Source: Meghimatium bilineatum (lineage: Eukaryota; Mollusca; Gastropoda; Stylommatophora; Philomycidae). From it: 64,000 nucleotides of DNA. The stretch spans positions 44,338,652 to 44,402,651 of the forward strand of contig CM067317.1 in NCBI GenBank assembly GCA_034231615.1, read 5' to 3'. Below the pieces are notes generated by a model. It saw nothing but the letters and a program-made list of their open reading frames with translations, had not been told where the DNA came from and did no database searches. Shown here one piece after another: positions 49,301-55,589 of the stretch. The stretch's first letter is position 1. Every line of letters starts with the position of its first letter. Both the position numbers and the translations under genes were made by a program.

Positions 49301-52300
49301 AGGTAGGTCTCCAGAATTTATATTTACATGATTGTTGCTGATTCCTGTGTATCTTATATAACTGAAGCTGTATTCTGATTAAGGGCCTAAAAAGGAGCAA
49401 AGGAGCATGTTGTAATAGACAGCCAAGAAGGTTTGGGGTGGAGTTGGCTATCCCATCCTATGGGGCAAAGGAATCCAAAAATTGGGAGTGAGTTGACTGT
49501 CCCATCCAAAGTGACCCAAAAAATATGCTATTGTCAGAGCACATGTGCAGATATTGCAGTAAAGATATAAACTAGGACATAACACATTCTTTTCTTCAGA
49601 GTACATCCTACTGTCCAGCAGGAGTCTGAGAACAAACACAGAAGAAGAAGAATCAGCTCTGTCAAAAGTTAAAATATAGCCTGAGGAAGATGAAGAGACA
49701 GGTGGAAAGACATCAGACATATTACAACACTCCATGCAGCAGTAATATCACTTATAACTTATGACTTATGCATCAGGGATGCATAATGTCCCCAGTACTG
49801 TTTAACATATACTTAGAGCACATCATACAAGAGACATTGCATGACTACAACACGTCTATATCGATCGGAGGTCGCCCTATTTGCAACTTGCGTTTCGCTG
49901 ATGATATTGATCTTATAGCTGGGTCAGAACAATCATTGCAAGAATTAACATCAAAGTTAGAAAAAGTCACCAGCAAGTACGGAATGGAAATCAATTCAGA
50001 TAAGAGCAAAATTTTGGTAAACAGCAGAGACACAGAAAACTAGACTAATATCATGATGAATGGACACAAGCTTGAAGAAGTGAATACCTTCAAATACCTC
50101 GGATCCAGTATATGCAGAGATGGTAAATGCAAAGCAGAACTAAAAATAAGGCTGGAGATGGCTTTAGCGTCATTGTCAAGGCTAACTGTGATTTGGAAAA
50201 GCAACATCAGTGTTGGAGTGAAAATCAAACTGTATAGGTCGCTGGTGCTTTCTGTTGTGTTGCATGGTTGTGAGAGTTGGACACTCACTGCGGACATGGA
50301 GAGAAGATTAGAGGCTTTCGAGTATAAATGCTACAGAAGAATTCTACGAATTTCCTATAGGGAACATAAGACCAATGTGTACGTAAGAAATAAAGTAGAG
50401 ATGTGTGCAGGTGTCCAGGAGCCATTGCTTTCAATAGTGAAACGACGAAAACTAGCATGGTTCGGACATGTATGCAGGCACGATTCCTTGTCAAAAACAA
50501 TACTGCAGGGAACTGTCGAGGGTGGAAGAAGCAGAGGAGGACAAATAAAGACATGGACAGACAACATCAAGGAATGGACAGGGCTAGATATTTCCACACT
50601 CATCCGCATCGCTGAGGATAGAATTCGCTGGAGGACTCTGTGTGCTGAAGCATCCAATGTGGTACCCCTACGACCCTGAAGGGTTATGGGTTTATTGATT
50701 GAATATCACTTAGAGACTGTCTATAACATGCAACAGTAACATCACAGCTATTTTAGAGATTGTCCATAAGCCATGTCAACAATAGATGGAGCAACATAGA
50801 AACAAAGAGACCAAGAATCACCTACCAGGAAAAGAGGACCCTTATCAAAGCTATTAGGAAAGTCGACCATCCAAAAGACAACTATCACTATCTTGACAGA
50901 ACTGAGCAAGTTATCATCTTCTGTATCAGGACATGATGCAACAAACTAAACAGCCAATTAAATAGACTGGTTCCATCACCGCATTGTCCATGTGGGCAGG
51001 CAGCACAGACAGTTAAATATATTCTGCAAGACTACATTACACTAAATCAATTAACGGAGGAACACTGGCCGACAGAGACAGATATCCACAGAAAGTTGTA
51101 TGGGAGCACTGAGAAGCTTTCAAATACAGCAGAGTTTATCAAGAAAACCAGACTTGCTGTGTAAACAGGTTAAACTGCTGCGAATAAGAAGAAGAAGATG
51201 TCAATAATGGGGTTAAAACATTTTTCAATTTATTGACAGGGGGGAAGGGAGAGGGATTTTGATAAAAGTTAACATCAACAAGTGTTTTTTATGCATCAAT
51301 TAAATTGTTTGAATTTGAAACATTTTTCTTAAAATGTGAAACAAAGTGTATTTGTTCCTACTTGTTCTACTAAAAACATGTTTGAGAGGGTGTTATTGTT
51401 ATTTCATAATTATGCAAGGTCCCTAAATTCTTGACAATTGGTGACAGGAGAAGTCAAAAAAAAGGTTGCCATAATTTATGGGCAGCTCCTTTGGGTTGTA
51501 TAACAATGGATAGTATATGTCAGTCATGCTAGCTATAAAAAAATTATTTTTATCTAAACTATCTCAGGAACATTGATTGAAACTATTTAGGTACAATGAT
51601 TACATCAAATGGAAGAAGCTCAACAGAAATAAGAAGTAGAATAGGACAGGCAAATATAACATTCAGAAAAATGAAAAATATATTGCGTAATATGGCCTTG
51701 TCATTAGAGGTGAAGAAGAGAGTTCTGCAGTGCTGTATAACCCCTATACTAACATATGGGTGCGAGTCTTGGACAATAAACAAACTGGAAAGTGGAAAAT
51801 TAGAAGCAGTAGAGATGTTCTATAGGTTCTATAGAAGAATGTTAGGAATACCCTGGACTGCCAGAAAAACTAATGTAGAGGTAATGAAAGAGTCAAATGC
51901 GAGACAGAACTTAATCAATAATATAAGAAAAAGACAATCTTGATTTTTTTGGTCACATTATGAGACAATGAGGTTTGGATAACATAGTTACAATAGGCAA
52001 GATTGAAGGCAACAGAAACAGGGGGTAACAGCATGAGAAATATTAGACAGTTTAACAATCTGGCATGGCAGGGAAACAACAATGATCCTGATACATAATG
52101 CTGGAGATAGAGAGCTGTGGAGAACCATCATTGCCTATGGCAGCCGGCATGACACCTGCTTATGATGATTATGAAGATATTCAACATCCACTGGTGGGAC
52201 TAGTTACCCAATAATTAGCTACTGATCAAATTTCCTTTTGTAAGCATCCACATATACTTATCAACATATGATGATGATGATGAAATAATCCCTTTAGCTG

Positions 52301-54375
52301 TGCGCAAGTAGCTCTTAACAGCCCATATCTTTTCTAACAAAAGCACAGGTTCTCCTCTGTTGAGTAACTGAGGTGACTCTTGAAATTGTATAAGGTGTGG
52401 AATCTCAAAGGCATGATATTGTTAGAGGAAATTTATGGGTGCATGTTTAGTCCCCGAACGGAGGTATTCCAGTGAAACAATATTTAGTTTGTTCCAAATA
52501 GAGCAGAGATTTTTATTCTCCATTGTTGCGGTCCGCTATCTGCAATTTTAGTTCTTGTATGGTCTTGCAACCTATTATTTCCCCTTCTTTAAGTTTTCTT
52601 ATGGTTGCTTTAGACCTTCCTTGTTTTCTTTTACCCTCATGATCATTATGTATCCCAGGATCATTATGTCCTGCCTAGCATACACTTCTGGGACAACTAG
52701 TTCATAATTCTTGTCAGATTTGTTGATCCTTCTGTGTAATGGTGCGCTTAACATTCTCTACCACCTAGGAGTCTCCCACAGAAGGATAAAGGTGCAATGT
52801 CCACTGACCTGTATCACTTAGTAATCCATGGGGACCATGTGACAGAAGTAAAAAGTAAGAAATTTAGGCAAGACATGCAGTAACAAATTTTTCACTGATG
52901 ACAGATTGTCAGCCGATCCCTAATTTTCCTTAGTTGCCTCCTACGACATACCTGGAAAGAAAACAGTGATCTTATTCTTTGCACCCTGAACTAGAAGTCC
53001 ATACCACGGTTGCTACACTGGCGATTAACATCAGGTCACAATTAACATCAGGTCACAATTACCATCAGGTCACAATTACCATCAGATCACAATTACCATC
53101 AGGTGATAATTAACATCAGGTCACAATTAACATCAGGTCACAATTACCATCAGGTCACAATTACCATCAGATCACAATTACCATCAGGTGATAATTAACA
53201 TCAGATCACAATTACCATCAGGTGATAATTAACATCAGGTCACAATTAACATCAGGTCACAATTAACATCAGGTCACAATTACCATCAGGTCACAATTAC
53301 CATCAGGTCACAATTACCATCAGGTCACAATTACCATCAGGTGATAATTAACATCAGGTCACAACATCAGGTCACAATTAACATCAGGTTGAAAAAAGGT
53401 TCACAATTATTGGCCATATCATAAGATGAGGATTTTTGAAATACAAGTAAAAACAGGCAAAATTGAGGGGAAAAGATACATAGATCAGCAAAGAGAAGAT
53501 ACTGGACAGTTTAACACCTTGACATGGTAGAAAATCAGCAGTGAAGCCGATGCACAGTAATGTAGATAGAATGTTGCAGTAAATCAGTGATCACCTAGTT
53601 CATCTGGCACTGCACATGACAAATGAAGAATCCACATTAATATCACATATGACACCTGACACTGCACAATGAAACATCCACATTGATAAATATTGCCTAT
53701 GCCACCTGGCACAGCATACCTTGACTGAATCATCCACATAATACTGATCAAAATATCCTGTATGCCACCTGGCACGGCACATGACAAATGAAACATAATA
53801 CTGATAAAAGCACAGTTACAATGAGCATGTCTGCATGAAAAAGTAGTTTATTTTCACAGACCTAACTGCTATATGGAGAGCCTGAATGAACTCTGCAAGA
53901 CCAGAATACTAAAGAAGTGGATCAAAAACATTCTCAAGACATTTCTGACACATTTCAATATAGATAAGACTCATCTGGAAGTCTGGCACAGATCGGACCT
54001 GATTAGTGTTGCAGACTCAGGGATCATGTAATGACAACATTACATTTACATGTTTTAACATTTGCCAGTCATCATGTCTTGCTTATGTTAACATATTGAT
54101 AACTAGTTTATTTATTTTAATGTTAATCACTGATAACTACTTTACTTTTGTTAACTTTAATCATTAATAACATTTTACTAATGCTAAGAATAATCATCAA
54201 CACAAAATTTACTTCCAGGGGCAAAACATTTATCACAAATCATTTGCGATTGAAGGACATCTCTTGTTACTGGAAGAAACTTCTGCTTAGCTATGCTCAA
54301 CTTCAAACTTTTAAACCTAAACGGAACAATACTTTCAAACAGATAAAATCTACGGATAACAGAAGCTTCCAGTAG
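28270..54375 (+). CDS. POGLUT1: Protein O-glucosyltransferase 1 (Rumi), ten-exon gene
   Basis: Ten exons join to 1,212 nt (403 residues plus stop), close to the 392 residues of the human protein. The family enzyme transfers glucose from UDP-glucose to serine in EGF repeats of Notch and related proteins in the ER. Residues 1-31 form a hydrophobic signal peptide. A cysteine cluster (CSNDDCAC) follows, then THYQI and [17 protein letters not shown] leads to [10 protein letters not shown], whose Asp (residue 144) corresponds to the catalytic base assigned in POGLUT1 structures. [45 protein letters not shown] and [13 protein letters not shown] follow, which in this family bind donor sugar and acceptor. 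The C-terminus ends RSFQ, where vertebrate and fly proteins have a KDEL-like signal. All splice sites are GT-AG. The introns are full of mobile elements but no exon is damaged. Confidence 0.95.
29480..29575 (+). mobile_element. SINE-like family 2 fragment, intron 1
   Basis: GCTGTAAACCATGAAACTAC followed by TAATCTGCAGGAGCTTGAGA and GCACAGAAGAAAAATAAAG is the 3' end of family 2. It is truncated and diverged. Confidence 0.65.
29797..30030. mobile_element. hAT-like MITE, copy 2, intron 1
   Basis: Has ATAAGGGAGGGGTTTCGTGA, ACATGACTTTTAGTACTAGA and CATATCTACGACTCTG, in the same order and orientation as 24856-25115. Ends are more eroded. Confidence 0.5.
30366..30545 (-). mobile_element. SINE-like family 2 copy, intron 1
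   Basis: In reverse orientation it carries GCTGTAAACCATGCCACAAC, GCAGATATCATATGC, the GGTGGCTAAGG-type segment and AAAGAATAACAACACTG. It is old, with a deleted 3' tail. Confidence 0.65.
30605..31200 (-). mobile_element. L2/RTE-like LINE, 5'-truncated, intron 1
   Basis: The - strand reads [20 protein letters not shown] then [20 protein letters not shown] and [20 protein letters not shown]. It runs on to [23 protein letters not shown] and [19 protein letters not shown]. This is the same family as 10797-11239, but longer. A few stops occur. Confidence 0.8.
31362..31452 (+). CDS. POGLUT1: POGLUT1 exon 2
   Basis: Acceptor TTGTTGCCAG, donor GTAAAT. Encodes [20 protein letters not shown] followed by DDCACFT, the N-terminal helix and Cys cluster of the family. 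Phase 1 in, phase 2 out. Confidence 0.9.
31512..32410 (+). mobile_element. piggyBac-like non-autonomous element, copy 1, intron 2
   Basis: Starts TTAACCTTTAGCAAGCCAG and ends GAAGGTTAA, that is, TTAA duplications with a short CCTT/AAGG inverted repeat. This suits piggyBac-type elements. The left 250 bp (GATATTTAAATAATATTTGC, ATTATGCATATATTGGTG) match copies at 46024 and, inverted, 36818. The right part differs between copies and has a GC-rich tract at 32260-32400. There is no transposase. Confidence 0.6.
32560..33395 (-). mobile_element. L2-like LINE, RT end plus C-terminal domain, intron 2
   Basis: The - strand reads [17 protein letters not shown] and [20 protein letters not shown] (end of RT), then [20 protein letters not shown]. 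After one frameshift come [38 protein letters not shown] and [16 protein letters not shown]. It ends with [10 protein letters not shown]. The motifs (WQDxxPD, GHxVRMPDxxLPK) also mark the C2H2-tailed family at 59540, but the finger is lost here. Confidence 0.82.
33420..33778 (-). mobile_element. LINE C-terminal remnant, intron 2
   Basis: The - strand reads [13 protein letters not shown], stop, [20 protein letters not shown], then [19 protein letters not shown] text and [14 protein letters not shown]. It is another 5'-truncated L2/RTE-like tail with frameshifts. Confidence 0.65.
33779..34420 (+). mobile_element. L2/RTE-like LINE interrupted by another LINE, intron 2
   Basis: After the nested insertion it reads [20 protein letters not shown] and KLKMRI, then [20 protein letters not shown], as in 10797 and 30605. 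The part before the insertion ([15 protein letters not shown]) repeats a later portion of the same family, so 33779-33883 and 34074-34420 may be two copies. Confidence 0.65.
33884..34057 (-). mobile_element. Short LINE tail with 16-bp TSD, intron 2
   Basis: Bounded by CTTTTTAGGTGTGGAT at 33868-33883 and 34058-34073. The - strand encodes [20 protein letters not shown] then [20 protein letters not shown] and a stop, followed by a (GAAT)n tail. Only about 170 bp of the element was copied. Confidence 0.85.
34900..35010 (+). mobile_element. SINE-like family 1 copy, intron 2
   Basis: Has GCAAATAAAATGATGACATA, ACTACATCCTGCTGGAAATC and GGACCATTGTCCTGCTACAA, then GAACGCTGAAGATAA. It is a diverged copy of 56569-56722. 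Confidence 0.7.
35441..35581 (+). CDS. POGLUT1: POGLUT1 exon 3
   Basis: Acceptor TTACCTGACAG, donor GTTAGT. Encodes [20 protein letters not shown] then [13 protein letters not shown], matching the family's THYQI..LYR..CMFPSR region. Phase 2 in and out. Confidence 0.95.
35912..36818 (-). mobile_element. piggyBac-like non-autonomous element, copy 3, intron 3
   Basis: Opens TTAACCTTTAGGATGCG. Its right end, read inverted, matches the left 250 bp of copies 1 and 2 (AATTATTTAAATATC, TGCAAAATTCAATTCTTTAT, AATTACGTAAATGTAAACA), ending at a TTAA at 36815-36818 with an eroded inverted repeat. Confidence 0.5.
37340..37695. repeat. 31-bp minisatellite, about 12 units, intron 3
   Basis: The unit TCTCATAGTTGTAGCTACTA followed by ATACAGGTGTA recurs about 12 times and ends 31 bp before exon 4. 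Every unit holds a TACTAAT- or TACTAAT-like motif, the branch-point consensus. The last one (37689-37695) is at the right distance to serve exon 4. Confidence 0.85.
37727..37862 (+). CDS. POGLUT1: POGLUT1 exon 4 (catalytic Asp)
   Basis: Acceptor GATTGAGCAG, strong donor GTGAGT. Encodes [20 protein letters not shown] then [11 protein letters not shown] and VFSFSKV. It carries the catalytic Asp (residue 144). Ending at AAA (37859) with donor GTGGTG would remove one Val and align without a gap to family members, but that donor is weaker. Confidence 0.95.
37870..37979. repeat. 29-bp minisatellite, block 1, intron 4
   Basis: Units of the form TCTCTGTGTTATATTAATCC then ATTTCAGTT, four copies. The array continues on the other side of a LINE insertion as CTGTGTGATATGAGTCCAATCC.. 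units, showing the LINE landed within it. Confidence 0.75.
37980..38455 (-). mobile_element. Twin-primed copy of the 4-kb LINE family, intron 4
   Basis: 37980-38295 is antisense: GTTCACTTGAAGCGTGTCTA, then the finger and C-terminus of the LINE, as at 3613-3925. From 38296 the orientation flips and the sense strand encodes [20 protein letters not shown] and the following segment, i.e. the stretch just upstream in the element. Flanks share CAGTGTGATATT (37968-37979, 38457-38468). A 3' part in one orientation with an inverted 5' part is the hallmark of twin priming. Confidence 0.85.
38457..38745. repeat. 28-bp minisatellite, block 2, intron 4
   Basis: CTCTCTGTGTGATATGAGTC then CAATCCAG, about ten units with increasing decay to the right. 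It is the continuation of 37870-37979. Confidence 0.8.
38847..39015 (-). mobile_element. SINE-like family 2 copy, intron 4
   Basis: In reverse orientation: GAGCAAAGAATAATAGTGAT, AGGCGATTAAGGAGC, GCAGTTGGCTGTCC, ATGACCCAAAAGTCAT, GTAGATATCACAGC and GCTGTAAACCACAAACC. The 3' tail is missing. Confidence 0.7.
39020..39125 (+). mobile_element. RNase H LINE C-terminal scrap, intron 4
   Basis: Reads [20 protein letters not shown] then CPTCCEAS. This parallels KERSEQLWTCPVCSDDD at the end of the element at 25800-27207. It lies directly beside a family 2 SINE, as in that element. Confidence 0.5.
39540..39920 (-). mobile_element. LINE C-terminal remnant, intron 4
   Basis: The - strand contains [20 protein letters not shown] and [16 protein letters not shown] pieces. 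These match the family at 58430-58870 ([36 protein letters not shown]). It is heavily decayed. Confidence 0.6.
40100..40400 (+). pseudogene. Tc1-like transposase C-terminus, intron 4
   Basis: The + strand reads [20 protein letters not shown] then [14 protein letters not shown], stop, QLSLALREE, with a later EARGGHTPY. The segment with [12 protein letters not shown] is the end of the DDE catalytic domain of Tc1/mariner transposases, including its third acidic residue. Stops show it is a fossil. The rest of the element is not visible. Confidence 0.8.
40929..41050 (+). CDS. POGLUT1: POGLUT1 exon 5
   Basis: Acceptor TTTTATTTCAG, donor GTTAGT. Encodes [20 protein letters not shown] then [17 protein letters not shown], the most conserved stretch of the family. 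Phase 0 in, phase 2 out. Confidence 0.97.
41370..41895 (+). mobile_element. L2/RTE-like LINE tail, intron 5
   Basis: Reads [16 protein letters not shown] text (41510), then [56 protein letters not shown] and [20 protein letters not shown]. The reverse-strand tail at 42700-43140 belongs to the same family. Confidence 0.8.
41925..42165. repeat. 38-bp minisatellite at exon 6 acceptor, intron 5
   Basis: GGGACATTAGCTAATTTCAT followed by TCTGAAACAATATTTTT occurs about five times. The final, diverged unit (GCAGTAGCTTGTGTCATTCT, then TGGACAATACTTTTCAG) is itself the splice acceptor region of exon 6. Confidence 0.8.
42188..42347 (+). CDS. POGLUT1: POGLUT1 exon 6
   Basis: Acceptor TACTTTTCAG, donor GTAATT. 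Encodes [20 protein letters not shown] then [11 protein letters not shown] and the segment ending KNQAWKSDE. It holds the Arg-rich FRGSRT donor-binding motif. Phase 2 in, phase 0 out. Confidence 0.97.
42388..42560. repeat. TTGG-rich simple repeat, intron 6
   Basis: Degenerate TTGGTTGGTTGG and GTTTGTTTGTTCATTGG runs starting 40 bp after exon 6. Confidence 0.85.
42690..43530 (-). mobile_element. L2/RTE-like LINE with RT remnant, intron 6
   Basis: From the right, the - strand reads [20 protein letters not shown] (RT), then [20 protein letters not shown] (a degenerated FADD position) and [20 protein letters not shown]. It continues to the post-RT domain ([18 protein letters not shown]) and the end [17 protein letters not shown]. 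It is the longest member of the family at 41370 in this window. Confidence 0.75.
43530..43625 (+). mobile_element. RT fragment, intron 6
   Basis: Reads [20 protein letters not shown] then CNLFST, the segment after the RT YADD motif in L2-like LINEs ([21 protein letters not shown]). A - strand copy lies at 44985-45140. Confidence 0.6.
43765..44090 (+). mobile_element. L2/RTE-like LINE tail, intron 6
   Basis: Reads [20 protein letters not shown] then [20 protein letters not shown] and ARGRQRYA, with a frameshift before [11 protein letters not shown]. It is the same family as 10797-11239, and ends in a TGATG-type tail. Confidence 0.8.
44440..44655 (+). mobile_element. LINE endonuclease fragment, intron 6
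   Basis: A short [15 protein letters not shown] reading matches the N-terminal strand of LINE AP-type endonucleases (the TWNVRTL motif). A 47-bp direct repeat (TTGCAAAAATATGAACCAGC) follows at 44540-44630. No further endonuclease motifs can be read. Confidence 0.5.
44985..45140 (-). mobile_element. RT fragment, intron 6
   Basis: The - strand reads [20 protein letters not shown] then [20 protein letters not shown]. This is the RT segment between the catalytic YADD and the post-RT domain of L2-like LINEs. Confidence 0.7.
45553..45611 (+). CDS. POGLUT1: POGLUT1 exon 7
   Basis: A short exon: acceptor TATGAACCAG, donor GTAACT. Encodes [19 protein letters not shown], colinear with the family's DTLGKPAA..DHCKY. 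An upstream AG at 45530 would bring in a stop, which fixes the acceptor. Phase 0 in, phase 2 out. Confidence 0.9.
46024..46756 (+). mobile_element. piggyBac-like non-autonomous element, copy 2, intron 7
   Basis: TTAACCTTAGGCACGCCAG at the left and ATAAAGGTTAA at the right give TTAA ends with CCTT/AAGG inverted repeats. The left 240 bp match copy 1 (ATATTTAAATAATATTTGCA, TGCATATATTGGTGTACG). It is 733 bp with no coding sequence. Confidence 0.65.
46757..47010 (+). mobile_element. LINE tail, family of 49755, intron 7
   Basis: Reads [20 protein letters not shown] then [16 protein letters not shown] and [20 protein letters not shown]. It starts immediately after the TTAA of the neighbouring element. 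It is an older copy of the LINE at 49755-50701. Confidence 0.8.
47330..47402 (+). mobile_element. LINE tail scrap, intron 7
   Basis: [20 protein letters not shown] is the terminal motif of L2/RTE-like LINEs, as at 1740-1882. Only the last 25 codons remain. Confidence 0.6.
47990..48345. repeat. AT-rich degenerate repeat, intron 7
   Basis: ACATTTTACATTTATA-type words recur at about 20-25 bp spacing over 350 bp, ending 60 bp before exon 8. Confidence 0.6.
48408..48575 (+). CDS. POGLUT1: POGLUT1 exon 8
   Basis: Acceptor GTTATTCCAG, donor GTGAGG. Encodes [39 protein letters not shown] and [14 protein letters not shown]. This is the C-terminal half of the glycosyltransferase fold. Phase 2 in and out. 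Confidence 0.97.
48745..49105. repeat. 28-bp minisatellite, intron 8
   Basis: CTTGTTCCTTGTCTTTGTTG then TGGTCTGT is repeated about 12 times. It fills most of the intron. Three + frames and one - frame stay open because of the repeat and give hydrophobic or K/T/Q-rich pseudo-proteins. Confidence 0.9.
49106..49195. repeat. 18-bp minisatellite, intron 8
   Basis: CTGACTATACTGACTACC is repeated about five times, directly following the 28-bp array. Confidence 0.85.
49246..49302 (+). CDS. POGLUT1: POGLUT1 exon 9
   Basis: Acceptor CCTCTCCAG, donor GTAGGT. Encodes [18 protein letters not shown]. Phase 2 in and out. The exon stands 50 bp after an 18-bp minisatellite. Confidence 0.93.
49385..49650 (+). 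mobile_element. SINE-like family 2 copy, intron 9
   Basis: GGTGGAGTTGGCTATCCCAT, GTGACCCAAAAAATATGC, GCAGATATTGCAG, CAGCAGGAGTCTGAGAACAA and the (GAA)n tail are in the same order as 26732-27009. A short internal duplication repeats the GTTGGCTATCCCATCC segment as GTTGACTGTCCCATCC. Confidence 0.75.
49755..50701 (+). mobile_element. 5'-truncated L2-like LINE with TSD, intron 9
   Basis: AATATCACTTA flanks the insertion (49744-49754, 50702-50712). It begins inside RT motif B ([20 protein letters not shown]), then [20 protein letters not shown] and [13 protein letters not shown]. After one stop come [68 protein letters not shown] and a stop after VVPLRP. The tail is (TTGA)n, preceded by a small AACCCTTCAGGGT-like hairpin. 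Only one in-frame stop interrupts 310 codons, so it is fairly young. Confidence 0.9.
50775..51198 (+). mobile_element. RNase H LINE 3' end, second family, intron 9
   Basis: Reads [19 protein letters not shown], then [19 protein letters not shown], a Cys finger [18 protein letters not shown] and the end [20 protein letters not shown]. It closes with a (GAA)n tail at 51184-51198. It parallels the last 130 residues of the element at 3648 at low identity, so it is a related but separate family. Confidence 0.8.
51200..51495. mobile_element. MITE remnant, intron 9
   Basis: The right end TTGCCATAATTTATGGGCAG (51466-51485) and the interior TCCCTAAATTCTTGACAATT are shared with 8153-8430. The left end was lost, perhaps when the neighbouring LINE inserted. 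Confidence 0.5.
51590..52170 (+). mobile_element. L2/RTE-like LINE tail, intron 9
   Basis: A 115-codon frame reads [60 protein letters not shown] and [20 protein letters not shown]. After frameshifts come [13 protein letters not shown] and [17 protein letters not shown]. It ends in a TGATGAT-type tail. Confidence 0.85.
52500..52645 (-). mobile_element. LINE tail scrap, intron 9
   Basis: The - strand reads [20 protein letters not shown] then [18 protein letters not shown], the terminal helix region of L2/RTE-like LINE proteins. Confidence 0.6.
52790..53020 (-). mobile_element. SINE-like family 3 copy, intron 9
   Basis: Reverse complement: GTAGCAACCGTGGTATGGAC, TTCTAGTTCAGGGTGCAAAG, TTTCCAGGTATGTCGTAGGA, GGCAACTAAGG, TGACAATCTGTCATCAGTG and CCCCATGGATTAC. 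It is homologous to 27245 and 60745. Confidence 0.7.
53025..53390. repeat. 17-bp minisatellite, intron 9
   Basis: CATCAGGTCACAATTAA, with AACATC/ACCATC and TCACAA/TGATAA variants, is repeated about 21 times. Confidence 0.92.
53390..53580 (+). mobile_element. LINE tail scrap, intron 9
   Basis: [12 protein letters not shown] and, in another frame, [18 protein letters not shown] match the end of the LINE at 51590 ([18 protein letters not shown]). It lies between two minisatellites. Confidence 0.6.
53580..53812. repeat. GCCACCTGGCAC minisatellite, array 1, intron 9
   Basis: Units of about 55-65 bp contain CACCTGGCACGGCACATGAC, AAATGAAGAATCCACAT and TAATACTGATCA. About four diverged units. The same repeat is found on the other side of exon 10 at 55590-55935. 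Confidence 0.75.
53813..54218. other. End of intron 9; possible LINE scrap
   Basis: 53885-54000 can be read [29 protein letters not shown], a helix-rich segment I cannot place with confidence. The remaining 54010-54180 is AT-rich with repeated TTAACAT and ACTAGTTTA words. Confidence 0.35.
54219..54375 (+). CDS. POGLUT1: POGLUT1 exon 10 (terminal)
   Basis: Acceptor TTACTTCCAG; frame ends TAG at 54373. Encodes [20 protein letters not shown] then a basic tail ending DNRSFQ. The length after CYW equals that of the human protein, yet the last four residues are not KDEL-like. No canonical polyadenylation signal is obvious soon after the stop. Confidence 0.9.
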
Positions 54376-54639
54376 AAATCACAGAGAGTTCATAAAAATG
54401 AAGCTGGCATCATTAGATTAGCATGGCTTAATCATGCTAGTGATTAATGAAAGACAAATTAAATATATGACCTTGAACAAAATTGTTAAGAATAATGTAA
54501 CAACATTTATTGTCAGAAATAACATCAGCTTGGATGTGCCAGATTAAATAACATGAACTTGAATGTGCCAGATTAAATACACTTTTATGACATGTCAATA
54601 TTTGTTGGATTTAGAGATGATATAATTATATTAACACTT

Positions 54640-54935
54640 TCACTGCCGTGGATGATATTTGTCTGCGAAACACAAAGTCCCTTTCCCTGCCATGGACAAC
54701 TTTTGCCTGCAAAATGCAATGCACTTTTCACTGCCATGAATGACTTTTTGTCTGCGAAACACAAAGTCCCTTTCCTTGCCATGGGCAACTTTTACCTGCA
54801 AAATACAAAGCCCCTTTCACTGCCATGAATAACTTTTTGTCTGTGAAACACAGTCTCTTTCACTGCCATTGACAACTTTTGTCTGCAAAACACAAAGATC
54901 CTTTCCCTGCCATGGGCAACTTTTATATTCTGTGA
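54640..54935. repeat. About 45-bp minisatellite after POGLUT1 stop
   Basis: TTTCACTGCCATGGACAACT then TTTGTCTGCAAAACACAAAG and TCCC, about seven units. It starts 265 bp past the stop and may be transcribed in a 3' UTR. Confidence 0.85.
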
Positions 54936-54999
54936 GTATTCCCTTTTGCATGGATTTTTCTGGCTCTACACCAGTATTTGTCCAGCTCTGTGGCAGCAA

Positions 55000-55100
55000 A
55001 GTACAGAATGCATCTGTGACGGCCAGGGTACCAGATTCAGATCCCACAACAAACAATTGTCCATCCAAATCATTCAGAAAGTAATGGCAAGCTATGGGAT
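55000..55100. repeat. Dispersed repeat shared with 1516-1640
   Basis: ACCAGATTCAGATCCCACAA and ATCATTCAGAAAGTAATGGC correspond to the segment at 1530-1590. The family is unknown. Confidence 0.4.
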
Positions 55101-55589
55101 ATACATGCCATTAAGAATATCATTATAGCCAAAAAATGCTGAATTGATGGCTACACCCTGAATGAAAATGCTACCAATTATTTTGCACCGGTATTATACA
55201 GTGCAGGATTTCCCTGTTATTAGATCAATTAAATGCAGATAATTGAAGATTGAATATTTTAACTGAATACTTCAAAATTGACAATGTAACTTTTGATACC
55301 CTATCAAAAGTGACTCATATTCTTATAATTTGTTCATGTAGTAAGTAACTTTAAAACAAACTTAGAATCAGATACAGACCTAGACTATGATTTGTGTAAT
55401 GACTGTCATAGGTTGATACGAGATAGTTCTACTATGGTCCAGGAGCAAGTGATGGAAGCACTCATCAAAAACAAGAGCATGGCTCTACCATTACTAAATA
55501 AAAATCATTCATATAAAATGGAAATGAAAAATTGTCTTCTTCTTCTGCATTCATTCTTAAATTCCAGATGTTTTCATTTCAAATTCATT

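Noticed and set aside
53025..53390. Regular short repeats that resemble a CRISPR array
   Set aside because: The 17-bp units are directly adjacent with no unique spacers, and the surroundings are eukaryotic.
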